DNA from: Candidatus Kryptonium thompsonii
Lineage (GTDB): Bacteria; Bacteroidota; Ignavibacteria; Kryptoniales; Kryptoniaceae
Direction: 5' to 3'
Length of the DNA stretch: 64,000 nt
Assembly: GCA_001442925.1 (NCBI GenBank)
Contig: LDXX01000003.1
Span: 248,001-312,000 of the forward strand
A model generated the notes under the pieces. That model was not told the origin of the DNA. It ran no database searches and was given only the letters and a program-made list of their open reading frames with translations. Shown here in pieces: positions 1-9,546 of this stretch (its first letter is position 1; every line of letters begins with the position of its first letter). The position numbers were made by a program, and so were the translations under genes.

Positions 1-108
1 GGAGTACGATGGCGCAGAGTTTTCAACTTTAATAAAATTTATAACTTGAGAATAAACTGTTAAGGGAAGAATAAGCAAGACGAGGATTGAAAATATGATG
101 GTTTTCAT
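1..108 (-). CDS. Secreted protein, N-terminal fragment cut by the window edge
   Basis: Reading leftwards from an ATG at 108 there are 36 open codons running off the window. The ATG is preceded by a strong Shine-Dalgarno sequence (AAAGGAGG, 6 bases upstream). The product starts MKTIIFSILVLLILPLTVYS and then Q, which is a typical Sec signal peptide (short positive N-terminus, hydrophobic core, S-Q cleavage). There is no lipobox cysteine, so it is likely periplasmic, outer-membrane or secreted rather than a lipoprotein. Nothing in 36 residues tells the function. It diverges from the tRNA-Ser/secA side. Confidence 0.75.
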   Translation of the reverse strand, partial: MKTIIFSILVLLILPLTVYSQVINFIKVENSAPSYS

Positions 109-166
109 TGTTTCCTCCTTTATTTGTTGTTTTTAAGAATTTTTCTTTTGCCATCACCAATCCGTC

Positions 167-195
167 TTATTACCCTTATCATTTCCAGGCTTCAA
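167..195 (-). promoter_or_regulatory. Possible promoter of the truncated secreted gene
   Basis: On the minus strand TTGAAG (195-190) and TAATAA (172-167) are separated by exactly 17 bases, about 60 bases upstream of the ATG at 108. The spacing is ideal but both hexamers are imperfect in an AT-rich background, so this is tentative. Confidence 0.35.
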
Positions 196-294
196 CTTGA
201 AGTTCATTGTTTGAAATTTTAACAGAGGCATATGGTGGCTGAAATTCTTTGCAATAACCTAAGAGATAAATAAAAAAAGTTATGATGAATTTTA

Positions 295-310
295 TGTGAT
301 TTTAATCACA
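295..310. promoter_or_regulatory. CRP/FNR-family type palindromic operator
   Basis: The 16 bases read TGTGA-N6-TCACA, the exact consensus arrangement bound by CRP in enterobacteria, with symmetry extended to seven-base arms (TGTGATT and AATCACA). It lies in the 313-base gap between the divergent secreted gene and the tRNA. The rest of that gap (109-421) shows only the two promoter candidates listed here and no coding signal. The centre is about 113 bases before the predicted tRNA start site and about 140 before that of the minus-strand gene, so the target is unclear. Confidence 0.5.
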
Positions 311-380
311 CGTCTAAATGTAATTACGAGAGCATCCCTTGATCTGTTCTGTTTCATTTTGCCTGTAAAGAAGTTTGGAG

Positions 381-409
381 TTGAATTTTTTGCTTAATTG
401 ATTTATATT
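381..409 (+). promoter_or_regulatory. Promoter of tRNA-Ser (possibly also secA)
   Basis: TTGAAT (381-386) and TATATT (404-409) are 17 bases apart. The expected start site, about 415-417, lies just before the mature tRNA 5' end at 422. This is a compact arrangement typical of tRNA promoters. No separate promoter is obvious between the tRNA and secA, so read-through into secA is possible. Confidence 0.6.
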
Positions 410-421
410 TTATTTGAAAAT

Positions 422-512
422 GGAGAGGTGGCCGAGTGGATGAAGGCGCACGCCTGGAGAGCGTGTAGCCCGCCAAAAAGCGGGCTCGTGGGTTCGAATC
501 CCACCCTCTCCG
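422..512 (+). tRNA. tRNA-Ser (GGA anticodon)
   Basis: A 91-base class II tRNA folds fully. The acceptor stem is GGAGAGG (422-428) with CCTCTCC (505-511), discriminator G512. The anticodon stem CACGC/GCGTG encloses the loop CTGGAGA, giving anticodon GGA, which reads UCC and UCU serine codons. A long variable arm (CCCGC/GCGGG around AAAAA) is the hallmark of tRNA-Ser or tRNA-Leu. The T arm is GTGGG-TTCGAAT-CCCAC. The 3' CCA is not encoded. Confidence 0.97.
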
Positions 513-609
513 CTCCTATAGCTCGGGGCTTTTTGTTTATAAGTGGGATTATTTTTATATTTTTAACTGAAAAATTATCAAAAACAATTTTGATTCAACA
601 TCACGGATT

Positions 610-3600
610 ATGCTTATAAAACTTTTGCGAAAGATTTTTCCAAGTAAGAATGAAAAGGATTTAAAAGCTCTGATCCCAATTGTCAACCGCATAAATGAAA
701 TTTATTCAACTCTTAATACATTAACTGATGCTGAATTAAGGGCAAAAACCGATGAGTTTAAAGCTAGGATAAAAGAACGAACAAAACATATTGAAGATAA
801 AATTAATGAACTTAAAGTTCGTGTTCGTGAAGATAAAGAATTAACTCGTGAAGAAAGGCTTGAGATTTACGATGAGATGGAAAAACTTGAGAAAGAATTG
901 TTCAGAGAAGAGCAAAAAGTTCTTGATGAAATTTTACCTGAAGCATATGCTGTTGTGAAGGAAACATGCAGGAGGTTGGTTGGAAAAAGTTGGGAGGTGA
1001 CGGGGCATAAAATTGTATGGGATATGGTCCCATTTGATGTGCAATTGATGGGCGCTGTTGTGCTTCATCAGGGGAAAATTGCTGAAATGGCGACGGGTGA
1101 AGGTAAAACACTTGTTGCAACGATGCCAGCTTATCTAAATGCCTTGACAGGGCGTGGTGTTCACATTGTAACAGTTAACGATTACCTTGCGCTTAGAGAT
1201 AGCCAGTGGATGGGAAAAATTTATGAGTTTCTTGGCTTAACAGTTGGATGTATTCAAAATTGGATGAACACTGAACAGAGAAAAGCTCAATACAATTGTG
1301 ACATCACTTATGGAACTAACAATGAGTTTGGCTTTGATTATCTGCGTGATAATATGGCGATTGACCCGAACGATATAGTTCAGCGTGGGCATTATTACGC
1401 CATCGTCGATGAGGTTGACTCTGTTTTAATCGATGAGGCGCGAACTCCGCTTATAATAAGTGGTCCCGTGCCTGAAACTGAGCATAAGTTTGACTGGATG
1501 AAGCCGAAGGTGGAAAGGCTTGTCACGGCACAGATCAATCTCGTCAGTAAAATAGTTGATGAAGCTGAAAAACTTTTAAACGAAGGTAAATTTGAAGAAG
1601 CTGGGGTTTTACTTCTGAAGGCACACAGGGGTGCACCAAAGCATAAAAAGTTGCGCAAAATCCTTGCTGAGCCAGAATATCAAAAACTATTGGTTGATAC
1701 GGAGCTTGAATTTCTCAAGGATCAAGGTGTCAGGATGCGTCAGCTTGATGAAGATTTATATTTCGTCGTTGATGAAAAAAATCATATAATTGATTTGACT
1801 GAGAAAGGGAGGGAATTTTTAAGTAGTCTTTCGCCTGAGGATAGGGAATTTTTCGTTTTGCCTGATCTTGGGACGGAGATAAGCATAATTGAAAATGACC
1901 CCTATCTCACACCAGCACAAAAGCAGAGAAAGAAAGAAGAGTTATACCGACTTTATTCTGAACGAGCGGACAAGGTTCACTCAATCCAGCAATTGCTCAG
2001 GGCTTATATAATGTTTGAAAAAGATGTTGATTACATTGTACAGGATGGAAAAGTTTTGATTGTTGATGAATTTACAGGTAGAGTTTTGCCTGGAAGGAGA
2101 TATTCAGAGGGGTTGCATCAGGCAATTGAAGCAAAAGAGGGAGTAAAAGTCGAACAGGATACCCAAACTCTTGCAACCATTACGATTCAAAATTATTTCA
2201 GGATGTATAAAAAGCTTGCAGGGATGACTGGTACAGCTGCGACGGAAGCTCAAGAGTTTTGGGAAATTTATAAACTTGATGTTGTGGTCATCCCAACGAA
2301 TAAACCATGCATAAGAATTGATTATGACGATGTGATTTATAGGACGAAAAGAGAGAAATATAACGCTGTAATTGACGAGATAGAGCGAATGCATAAAATT
2401 GGAAGACCTGTTCTCGTTGGGACGACAAGCGTTGAAGTCTCTGAGCTTTTAAGTAGAATGTTGAAGCGTCGTGGAATTCCGCATAATGTTTTAAATGCGA
2501 AACATCATCAAAGAGAGGCTGAAATCGTCGCCAACGCTGGACTTCGTGGGATGGTAACAATTGCAACAAACATGGCTGGGCGTGGTACGGATATTAAGCT
2601 TGGTCCTGGAGTTGCGGAACTTGGTGGTTTGCATGTAATTGGGACGGAAAGACATGAAGCACGAAGGATTGATTTACAGTTGAGAGGTCGTGCTGGAAGA
2701 CAAGGGGATCCAGGTTCATCCAGATTCTTTCTTTCCTTAGAAGATGACCTTCTACGTTTGTTTGGAAGTGAGAGGATCGCAAATATAATGCAACGGTTGG
2801 GATATAAAGAAGGTGAACCGATTCAACATCCGATGATAACAAAGAGCGTTGAGCGGGCGCAAAAAAAGGTTGAGCAAAATAACTTCGCCATAAGAAAAAG
2901 GTTACTTGAATACGACGATGTTTTAAACAAGCAGAGGGAAGTTGTTTATAGTTTGAGAAGACATGCACTTTTAGGAGAACGCCTTGAGGATGACCTTCTC
3001 GATATGTTAATTGACTACATCGAAGATACAGTTGAAAAATATTATGCTACCCTTGATTATCAAGGTTTGAAGGATGAGCTGATAAGGACACTTCTAATTG
3101 ATTTGAAAATTACTCCAGACGAGTTCGAAAAATTGGGGAAAGAAGGCCTAAAAGAAAAAATCTATGATGAAGCCTTTAAATTTTATACTCAGAAAAAAGA
3201 ACAGCTTGGTGAAGAATTGATGTTTGCCCTGATGAAGATGGCGATGCTTCAGGTGATAGATCAAAGATGGCAAGAACATTTGAGAGAGATGGATGAATTA
3301 AGGGAGGGAATTCATCTTCGTGCATATGCTCAAAAAGATCCACTTGTGGAGTACAAGACTGAAGCATTTGAGATGTTTATGGAGATGATGAGAAGGATAA
3401 GAAGTGGCGTCTTGAGCATAGTTTTCAGAATGTTTCCTGTTGTTCCTGATGAAGTCGTTGAAAGAAAACCCAGAAGACCGAGAAGAGAACAGCTCAATCT
3501 TGTGCATCAGGAGTCAATTGGTATGGGATTAAAAGTTATGGCTGGGGAGGCTGATGTTGCAACCGCTGTTAAGTCGGATGTTAAATTGAAGCCTGTAAAA

Positions 3601-3681
3601 GTTACACAAAAAGTTGGGCGCAACGATCCATGTCCATGTGGTAGCGGCAAAAAGTATAAACACTGCCACGGTAAAATATAG
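610..3681 (+). CDS. secA: Preprotein translocase ATPase SecA
   Basis: SecA is the ATP-driven motor that pushes unfolded preproteins through SecYEG at the inner membrane. The 1023-residue product shows the Walker A motif GEGKT (163-167), the DEVD box (267-270), a TGTAATEAQEFWEIY segment and TNMAGRGTDI of the second nucleotide-binding domain, then helical scaffold and wing domains. A C-terminal zinc-binding motif CPCGSGKKYKHCHG lies near 1008-1021; it normally binds SecB and phospholipid. A charged insertion after the DEVD box makes it longer than the E. coli protein, as is usual in Bacteroidota. The start has no clear Shine-Dalgarno site, but the N-terminus aligns with the family. It precedes porU by only 11 bases, linking Sec export to the type IX secretion genes. 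Confidence 0.97.
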   Translation: MLIKLLRKIFPSKNEKDLKALIPIVNRINEIYSTLNTLTDAELRAKTDEFKARIKERTKHIEDKINELKVRVREDKELTREERLEIYDEMEKLEKELFREEQKVLDEILPEAYAVVKETCRRLVGKSWEVTGHKIVWDMVPFDVQLMGAVVLHQGKIAEMATGEGKTLVATMPAYLNALTGRGVHIVTVNDYLALRDSQWMGKIYEFLGLTVGCIQNWMNTEQRKAQYNCDITYGTNNEFGFDYLRDNMAIDPNDIVQRGHYYAIVDEVDSVLIDEARTPLIISGPVPETEHKFDWMKPKVERLVTAQINLVSKIVDEAEKLLNEGKFEEAGVLLLKAHRGAPKHKKLRKILAEPEYQKLLVDTELEFLKDQGVRMRQLDEDLYFVVDEKNHIIDLTEKGREFLSSLSPEDREFFVLPDLGTEISIIENDPYLTPAQKQRKKEELYRLYSERADKVHSIQQLLRAYIMFEKDVDYIVQDGKVLIVDEFTGRVLPGRRYSEGLHQAIEAKEGVKVEQDTQTLATITIQNYFRMYKKLAGMTGTAATEAQEFWEIYKLDVVVIPTNKPCIRIDYDDVIYRTKREKYNAVIDEIERMHKIGRPVLVGTTSVEVSELLSRMLKRRGIPHNVLNAKHHQREAEIVANAGLRGMVTIATNMAGRGTDIKLGPGVAELGGLHVIGTERHEARRIDLQLRGRAGRQGDPGSSRFFLSLEDDLLRLFGSERIANIMQRLGYKEGEPIQHPMITKSVERAQKKVEQNNFAIRKRLLEYDDVLNKQREVVYSLRRHALLGERLEDDLLDMLIDYIEDTVEKYYATLDYQGLKDELIRTLLIDLKITPDEFEKLGKEGLKEKIYDEAFKFYTQKKEQLGEELMFALMKMAMLQVIDQRWQEHLREMDELREGIHLRAYAQKDPLVEYKTEAFEMFMEMMRRIRSGVLSIVFRMFPVVPDEVVERKPRRPRREQLNLVHQESIGMGLKVMAGEADVATAVKSDVKLKPVKVTQKVGRNDPCPCGSGKKYKHCHGKI

Positions 3682-3692
3682 CGGATGAAAAG

Positions 3693-6600
3693 ATGAGGGT
3701 TTTGAAATTCGTTTCTCTCTTCTTTTTCTTTTTTCATTTCGCCAGTGGGCAGATAGTCTTTAACTTAATTGACCACGGCTCTGCAAAGGAAATTGAAATT
3801 AAGATTGATAAACCTGAAATAAAAGAAGTTGAAATCGACGGGCGTAAATATTCAATCGTCTTTCTTAAAAACTATGAAAATGTTTCAATCCTGCCGAATT
3901 TTCTGCCTTATTACAGTTTTCTTTTATCAGCCACTCCAAATGTGAAAATTGAGCTCATTCATTATGAATTCGATGAAATCGATTTGAGTTCGCCGCTACC
4001 AAAATTTAAAGAAAGAAGTTTCCCAGATGGTGTAGAATTTAATGATGACTTTTCATTAGAGGAAAAAATTTATGACTTTGTTTATCTTGGCAAGCTTCGA
4101 GGGGTTGATGTTTTTAATCTCGTCGTTTTTCCTTTCAAAGTTTACGGTCAAAAGTTAGAATATCTTACAAAAGCAAAGTTCATTGTTTCTTCTGGAGTTA
4201 TTTCAAAGCTTGATGATAGAACAATTTTCGCATCTCCTAAGATAAACAGATTTGACATCAATTTTAATTTTAATCAAACGGCTGTTGAATTTGAGTATAA
4301 AATTTTTGTGAGGAAAGATGGAATTTATAAGATAACTTATGAAGATTTGAAAAGTGCTGGGATCGATCTCAAGGGGGTTCAAGCGTCAAAGTTGAGGATT
4401 AAAAACAATGGTCGTGAAATACCTATTTATGTTTATTCTGGGGGAGATGGGATCTTCAACGAAGGTGATTACATTGAGTTTTACGCTGAGCGTAGGAAGA
4501 ATAATTATTCAGGCGGGCGAGAAGATCTTTACAATGATCCGTTTACCGATGTAAATGTGTATTTTCTTGAGGTTGGTGAAAAGGATGGTTTAAGGTTAGC
4601 TGAGGAAACTGGGTTAAGGTTTTTTGAAAATTTTATCGACCTTCGTGGCGCTTCGTTTTATTCAACTATTCATTTTGAGAATGATGTCGCTTTTGAAAGA
4701 TTAAAGTATGTTGATCTCGATTTAACTTATGATGTCAGGGATCATTGGTTTTGGGCATTTCTTAATTCAAATCAACAAGTTGATTTTGATGTTCATATAC
4801 CTACGCCAGACCCGTTAAGTTTAGATAACATTAAAGTAAAAGCTGCCTTTCACGGGATAACATCAACCCCATCGCTTAATCCAGAGCATATAGCAAATGT
4901 TTTTATAAACAATCAGAGAATTTTAACAACCCAATGGAATGGTCAATCAATTAACATTGCATCTTCCGATGTTTCAGGTTATCTTGTTCCAAACAATATT
5001 TTAAAAAACGGGAGAAACAAGGTAACAGTCTTCAACGCCAGCGAAGGCAAAATCGCAAACACAACATTTGCTGTTAACTGGTTTGAGATAACCTACAGGC
5101 AACTTTATCAAGCGGACAACGACGAGATTAGATTTAGAATTCCGCCAGAATATACAAGTGGTTATTTTAGGTTTGAACTTTTTGGGTTTAAAAATCCCAA
5201 CATAAGCGTTTACAGAATCGGGACTTCAAAAATTTCAAATGTTGAGATCGTAAAGGTCAAAGATGAAGAACTCGGTGAAAATTATCATGCGATTTTCTAT
5301 GCCAATGTATTGTCGCAGGATGTGGAATTCATCGCAGTAAGTGAAAACGCAAAACTTAAACCAGATAGCATTGCAAAGGATTTAAAAACAAATTTAAAAA
5401 GCCTGGCTAATTCGTTCGATTATCTAATCATAACACATCCTTTGCTCTATGATAAAAGCAAAGATGTAAATAACGTTCAACATCCGTTGAACAAGCTTAA
5501 AAACTTGTATGAATCCAAAGGTTTAAGTGTAAAGATAATAACCGTTGACGATATTTACGATGAGTTTAACAATGGCATTAAAAGTCCTTACGCTATAAAA
5601 GAATTTTTGAAATATGCATATTTTAATTGGGTCAAGTCTCCAACCTATGTGCTTTTAGCTGGGGGTGCAGTTTATGATAATCGGCGTTATCCAAATTTTG
5701 ACTTGATCCCAACGATGTTTTACCAGTCCTATTTATACGGTGCAACATCTGCTGATATATGGTTTACATTTATTGATGGCGATGATTATCTGAGTGATGT
5801 TTTGCTGGGGCGATTGCCAGTTAGAGATAAACAAGAACTTGAAAATGTGGTTGATAAAATAATCTCTTTTTGGTCTCAAAAGCCCCAAAGTTGGAATAGA
5901 AATGTTTTGATGATAGCAGGAGAAGGAAGGGAATTTGAATCACAAACAGATTACCTTGTGATGAATGTTTTACCTAAGTATCTTAACATAAATCGCTTGT
6001 ATGTAATTGCTGGTTCGCCTTTTTCTGGTGGCACATCAAAACTTTTAAATTATTTTTCAGATGGGCAGTTGCTTATAAACTTTGTCGGTCACGGTGGTGG
6101 GGCTATATGGGCTGATAACGGTTTGCTTAAAAATGAGGATGTCCCCAAGTTGTCAAACAAAGATAGATATCCGTTCATCACAAGTATGACATGTTTTTCA
6201 GGGGCGTTTGAGTATCCATATAGAACTGCTATTGCTGCTAATCTCGTGATCGCAAAGGAAAAGGGAGCAATTGGAGCTATCGCTTCAAGTGGGCTTGGGT
6301 GGCTTTTAAACGATTATTTTATGGTTTTGAGCATTTTCCCTTATGCGTTTGACCCTAACAAAAGCATAGGTGAGATAATTGCGCTTGGCAAAGCAAGATA
6401 TTACTCAAATTACTTTTTCTGGCCACAAGCAAAAACGATGGTCTATCAATATAACTACATTGGAGATCCAGCTGTAAAATTGCCCTTCCCAGAAGATAAA
6501 ACGGTTGTTCAGGCTGAAAGAAAAATTCTCACTTCAAATGATTCATTAAGACTTCGGATCCAATCTCAAATTCAATCTGGTAATGCACTTGTCGCAATTG

Positions 6601-8516
6601 TGGATAGCTTGCATATATCAAAGCAGGAAATTTCTAAGACAATACAGGCGGGCAGACTCGATATATCTATAAAACCACCTGTAAGCTCTGGATTTGTCAA
6701 AGTTTTCATAACCGATGGACAGAAATCAGAATCTGGGTTTAGTTTATTCAAGACAAGTGGTGTTTTCATTGGTGATTATTCTTTTATTCCAGAAAAGCCA
6801 AGGGGTGGAGATAGTTTATCATTTTCTGGTCGAGTTGAAGTTGAAAATCAGAATAAACCTGACTCAGTGAAGTTTGTCATCTATAGATATAAAAGTCGAA
6901 ATGGAAAGTTTGATTTCTTGCTTGGGCGTGATACATTGTTGTGCAAAGAAACAGGGGGAAATCTTTATCTCTCGTCTAAAATTCCAGTTGTCTCAGGAAC
7001 GAAATACGTGTTTCATATGATCGCTTATTGGGGTGGGAGAGTTTTCAGCGGTGAATGGAGGGAGATAATAGTTGGGGGATTGCCTGATCCATCTTTTATT
7101 CCATATGAATTAAGCATGGTGCAAAGTTCAATTTATACGAAGAATTCAAATCTTAAATTTGTTGTGGATTCAACTGTAAAAGTTTTAACGAAGATTTATA
7201 ATCTCAGCGATGTCGATGCGAATGGCTTTAAGATAAAAATTTACTACGATCTTCCTAGGGATGAGAATTATTTGGTTGGGCAGGCGAGATTTTCGGTGCA
7301 AGGTAACTCGTCTATTGAAGTTGGGGTACCGCTTGAAAAGAATTTAAGCCTTGGGTTTTATAGAATTTATGCAGTAATTGAAGGTGATTCATTGTCGGGC
7401 GATGATATTGACTATTCAAATAATTTCGCTTACAATGAACTAAATTATAACTTTGTGAAGTTTGATTCCGACTCGATTTCAATTGCACAAAACATTTCTC
7501 TAAGAAGGACTTCACCATTAGTTTCAATTATTGGCTTTGAATACCCCACTAATTTTCAACTTATGATATCATCGAACAATTTTCATCCGTTAAAGCCTTT
7601 TGGTGAGCAAAAAGTTTTTATGGTTAAATATGATGCTTTTGGTAGCGATGGTGATGTTGATGTCTATGTAAAAATCGATCTTTCTGATTCCAACTTAAAT
7701 CGGAACAAAGAGAGAACAAAACTTTATCTTTACGATGAAAAATTGAGAAGTTTCAGGGTGAAGAACGGCGTTTTAAATGGAGAGTGGTTTTATGGCAGGC
7801 TTGATGAGTCTGGGATATATGTTCTTGGTTTTTCTATGGATTCGAAAGCTCCGATAATTGAGGTCACGGTTGAGGGTCAAAGTTTCAGGGACGGTGCCCA
7901 TGTTTCTGCAAACCCTGTTTTCAACATTTTGATTGAGGATGATGAGGGGGTTGATATTTCGAAGGAATCTTTGAGATTCAAAATCAATGGCAAGGATGTA
8001 GCTTATTCTGAAATTATAATTCCAGATACCATTGCAAATCCAAAAAGTTTATTTGTTAAGTTAAATCCAAAGTTGGCGGATGGAGAGCATTGGGCGAGTT
8101 TTTCTGCAAGGGATGTTAATGGAAATTGGTCTGAAGAGGTGAGGGTTTCGTTTAAAGTCGTTTCAAATTTTGATGTCAAGGTTTACGGCAATTTCCCTAA
8201 TCCATTTTCGGATAGAACATTTTTCGCTTATGAAATATTCGGTTTTCCTGTTGAAGAAGTTGAATTTAAAATTTACACCGTTGCTGGTAGGTTAATACGA
8301 AGTTTTAAATTTCCATCTGCAGAACCATCTGAAGTTTACGGTTTTCAAGTTGGTGGGACTGGTATTCCTACTGCGATTGGTTATCACGAGATATGGTGGG
8401 ATGGGACAGATAGAGATGGGAATGAGGTCGCAAATGGTGTTTATTTTTATAAATTCTCGGTAAAAAGAAATGGTAAAAATCAAAGTTACACTGGAAAAAT
8501 TGCAAGGGTGAGGTGA
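3693..8516 (+). CDS. porU: PorU-like type IX secretion sortase (peptidase C25)
   Basis: The product has a signal peptide (residues 1-19) and a long beta-rich N-terminal region. A gingipain-like C25 peptidase domain spans about 576-950. Catalytic residues are visible: His800 in FVGHGGG and Cys834 in MTCFSG. About 500 residues of beta-sandwich repeats follow, ending from about 1498 in a FlgD-like sorting domain (NFPNPFS at its start, WWDGTDRDGNEVANGVYFY near the end). In the type IX system PorU removes the C-terminal signals of cargo and attaches them to surface lipopolysaccharide. At 1607 residues it is well over the P. gingivalis PorU length (about 1150). Direct adjacency to a PorV gene supports the sortase role; a surface C25 protease is the alternative. 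Confidence 0.85.
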   Translation: MRVLKFVSLFFFFFHFASGQIVFNLIDHGSAKEIEIKIDKPEIKEVEIDGRKYSIVFLKNYENVSILPNFLPYYSFLLSATPNVKIELIHYEFDEIDLSSPLPKFKERSFPDGVEFNDDFSLEEKIYDFVYLGKLRGVDVFNLVVFPFKVYGQKLEYLTKAKFIVSSGVISKLDDRTIFASPKINRFDINFNFNQTAVEFEYKIFVRKDGIYKITYEDLKSAGIDLKGVQASKLRIKNNGREIPIYVYSGGDGIFNEGDYIEFYAERRKNNYSGGREDLYNDPFTDVNVYFLEVGEKDGLRLAEETGLRFFENFIDLRGASFYSTIHFENDVAFERLKYVDLDLTYDVRDHWFWAFLNSNQQVDFDVHIPTPDPLSLDNIKVKAAFHGITSTPSLNPEHIANVFINNQRILTTQWNGQSINIASSDVSGYLVPNNILKNGRNKVTVFNASEGKIANTTFAVNWFEITYRQLYQADNDEIRFRIPPEYTSGYFRFELFGFKNPNISVYRIGTSKISNVEIVKVKDEELGENYHAIFYANVLSQDVEFIAVSENAKLKPDSIAKDLKTNLKSLANSFDYLIITHPLLYDKSKDVNNVQHPLNKLKNLYESKGLSVKIITVDDIYDEFNNGIKSPYAIKEFLKYAYFNWVKSPTYVLLAGGAVYDNRRYPNFDLIPTMFYQSYLYGATSADIWFTFIDGDDYLSDVLLGRLPVRDKQELENVVDKIISFWSQKPQSWNRNVLMIAGEGREFESQTDYLVMNVLPKYLNINRLYVIAGSPFSGGTSKLLNYFSDGQLLINFVGHGGGAIWADNGLLKNEDVPKLSNKDRYPFITSMTCFSGAFEYPYRTAIAANLVIAKEKGAIGAIASSGLGWLLNDYFMVLSIFPYAFDPNKSIGEIIALGKARYYSNYFFWPQAKTMVYQYNYIGDPAVKLPFPEDKTVVQAERKILTSNDSLRLRIQSQIQSGNALVAIVDSLHISKQEISKTIQAGRLDISIKPPVSSGFVKVFITDGQKSESGFSLFKTSGVFIGDYSFIPEKPRGGDSLSFSGRVEVENQNKPDSVKFVIYRYKSRNGKFDFLLGRDTLLCKETGGNLYLSSKIPVVSGTKYVFHMIAYWGGRVFSGEWREIIVGGLPDPSFIPYELSMVQSSIYTKNSNLKFVVDSTVKVLTKIYNLSDVDANGFKIKIYYDLPRDENYLVGQARFSVQGNSSIEVGVPLEKNLSLGFYRIYAVIEGDSLSGDDIDYSNNFAYNELNYNFVKFDSDSISIAQNISLRRTSPLVSIIGFEYPTNFQLMISSNNFHPLKPFGEQKVFMVKYDAFGSDGDVDVYVKIDLSDSNLNRNKERTKLYLYDEKLRSFRVKNGVLNGEWFYGRLDESGIYVLGFSMDSKAPIIEVTVEGQSFRDGAHVSANPVFNILIEDDEGVDISKESLRFKINGKDVAYSEIIIPDTIANPKSLFVKLNPKLADGEHWASFSARDVNGNWSEEVRVSFKVVSNFDVKVYGNFPNPFSDRTFFAYEIFGFPVEEVEFKIYTVAGRLIRSFKFPSAEPSEVYGFQVGGTGIPTAIGYHEIWWDGTDRDGNEVANGVYFYKFSVKRNGKNQSYTGKIARVR

Positions 8517-8517
8517 T

Positions 8518-9546
8518 ATGAAGGTCAAGTTATTTTGGTTAATTTTTTCATTGTTAATTTTTTCGCTTGTTTATTCGGATAATTCAAAATATGCTGGTGA
8601 ATTTTTGAGGATTCCAGTTGGTGCAAGAGCCCTTGGGATGGGTGGAGCTTTTATAGCGATTGCAAACGATGGGTCTTCGTTTTATTATAATCCAGCTGGC
8701 GTTGCTATATCTGAGGATGGGCTTTTATCTTTCATGTATTCATCTCATTTTGGTGGAATTGCGGATCCGCTTGCTTCTTTCTTTCATTTCGGGTTTATAA
8801 AAAGTGTTCAAAAGGTTGGGTTTGCACTAAATTGGGTCAGGTTAAGCGTCGATAACATCCCTAACACGCCTGATTTTACGAACATTGAAACGCCAATAGA
8901 TAGAGAAAATCTTGTCAAAAACTATAACGGTGGAAGTTTTTTTAGCGATGTTGAAGATGCATTTTATTTTTCGTTTTCAAGGGAGTTTAAATTTAACATA
9001 AACTTCGGTTGGTCGAGATATAAAGTTCCAGTTTCACTGCCTGTTGGGATAAATTTTAAGTTGGTGAATCAAAAGCTTGGGTTTGAAAAGGGGACGGGAT
9101 TTGGATTTGATGCAGGTGTTATGTTTAGGTTCAGTATGGATGATTTTTTGCAAAGGGGAAATATGGGTGATGTTTCAATTTCGCTTGTTCTCAAAGATAT
9201 CGGGAAAACAAGAATTTCGTGGAGCACGAGGAGAGAACATTTTGTTGAATCGACATTGATGTTTGGTATTTCTTATACTTTGCCTGTTAATTTTATCAAT
9301 AGTAAAATTACTTTTGCATATGGAAGCCAAAATTCTTATCTTACAGATAAATTATACGGGATTGAGTATGGATACCGAGATTTGCTTTTTGTTCGTTTTG
9401 GGAAGAACATTGAAAATTTAACAATTGGTGCTGGTTTGAAGGTTGACTTTTTTATAGTTGATTATGTTTTTCTTTTGCATGATCTCGGTCCTGTTCACAG
9501 GGTTAGTGGTTCTTTAATAATTGACAAAATTTTGAAAAAATTATGA
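8518..9546 (+). CDS. porV: PorV-like type IX secretion outer-membrane barrel
   Basis: The 342-residue product has a signal peptide and then the PorV/PorQ signature, with GARALGMGGAFIAIANDGSS leading into YYNPAG. The remainder alternates short amphipathic strands as in a FadL-type beta-barrel. In the type IX system PorV carries cargo from the translocon to PorU at the outer membrane, so its placement one base after the porU-like stop codon is informative. It overlaps the next gene by four bases (ATGA), pointing to translational coupling. PorQ is a close alternative by sequence alone; the neighbour favours PorV. Confidence 0.85.
   Translation: MKVKLFWLIFSLLIFSLVYSDNSKYAGEFLRIPVGARALGMGGAFIAIANDGSSFYYNPAGVAISEDGLLSFMYSSHFGGIADPLASFFHFGFIKSVQKVGFALNWVRLSVDNIPNTPDFTNIETPIDRENLVKNYNGGSFFSDVEDAFYFSFSREFKFNINFGWSRYKVPVSLPVGINFKLVNQKLGFEKGTGFGFDAGVMFRFSMDDFLQRGNMGDVSISLVLKDIGKTRISWSTRREHFVESTLMFGISYTLPVNFINSKITFAYGSQNSYLTDKLYGIEYGYRDLLFVRFGKNIENLTIGAGLKVDFFIVDYVFLLHDLGPVHRVSGSLIIDKILKKL

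Noticed and set aside
398-619. A 73-codon plus-strand reading frame
   Set aside because: It runs across the whole tRNA-Ser and into the secA leader; the tRNA fold explains the sequence.
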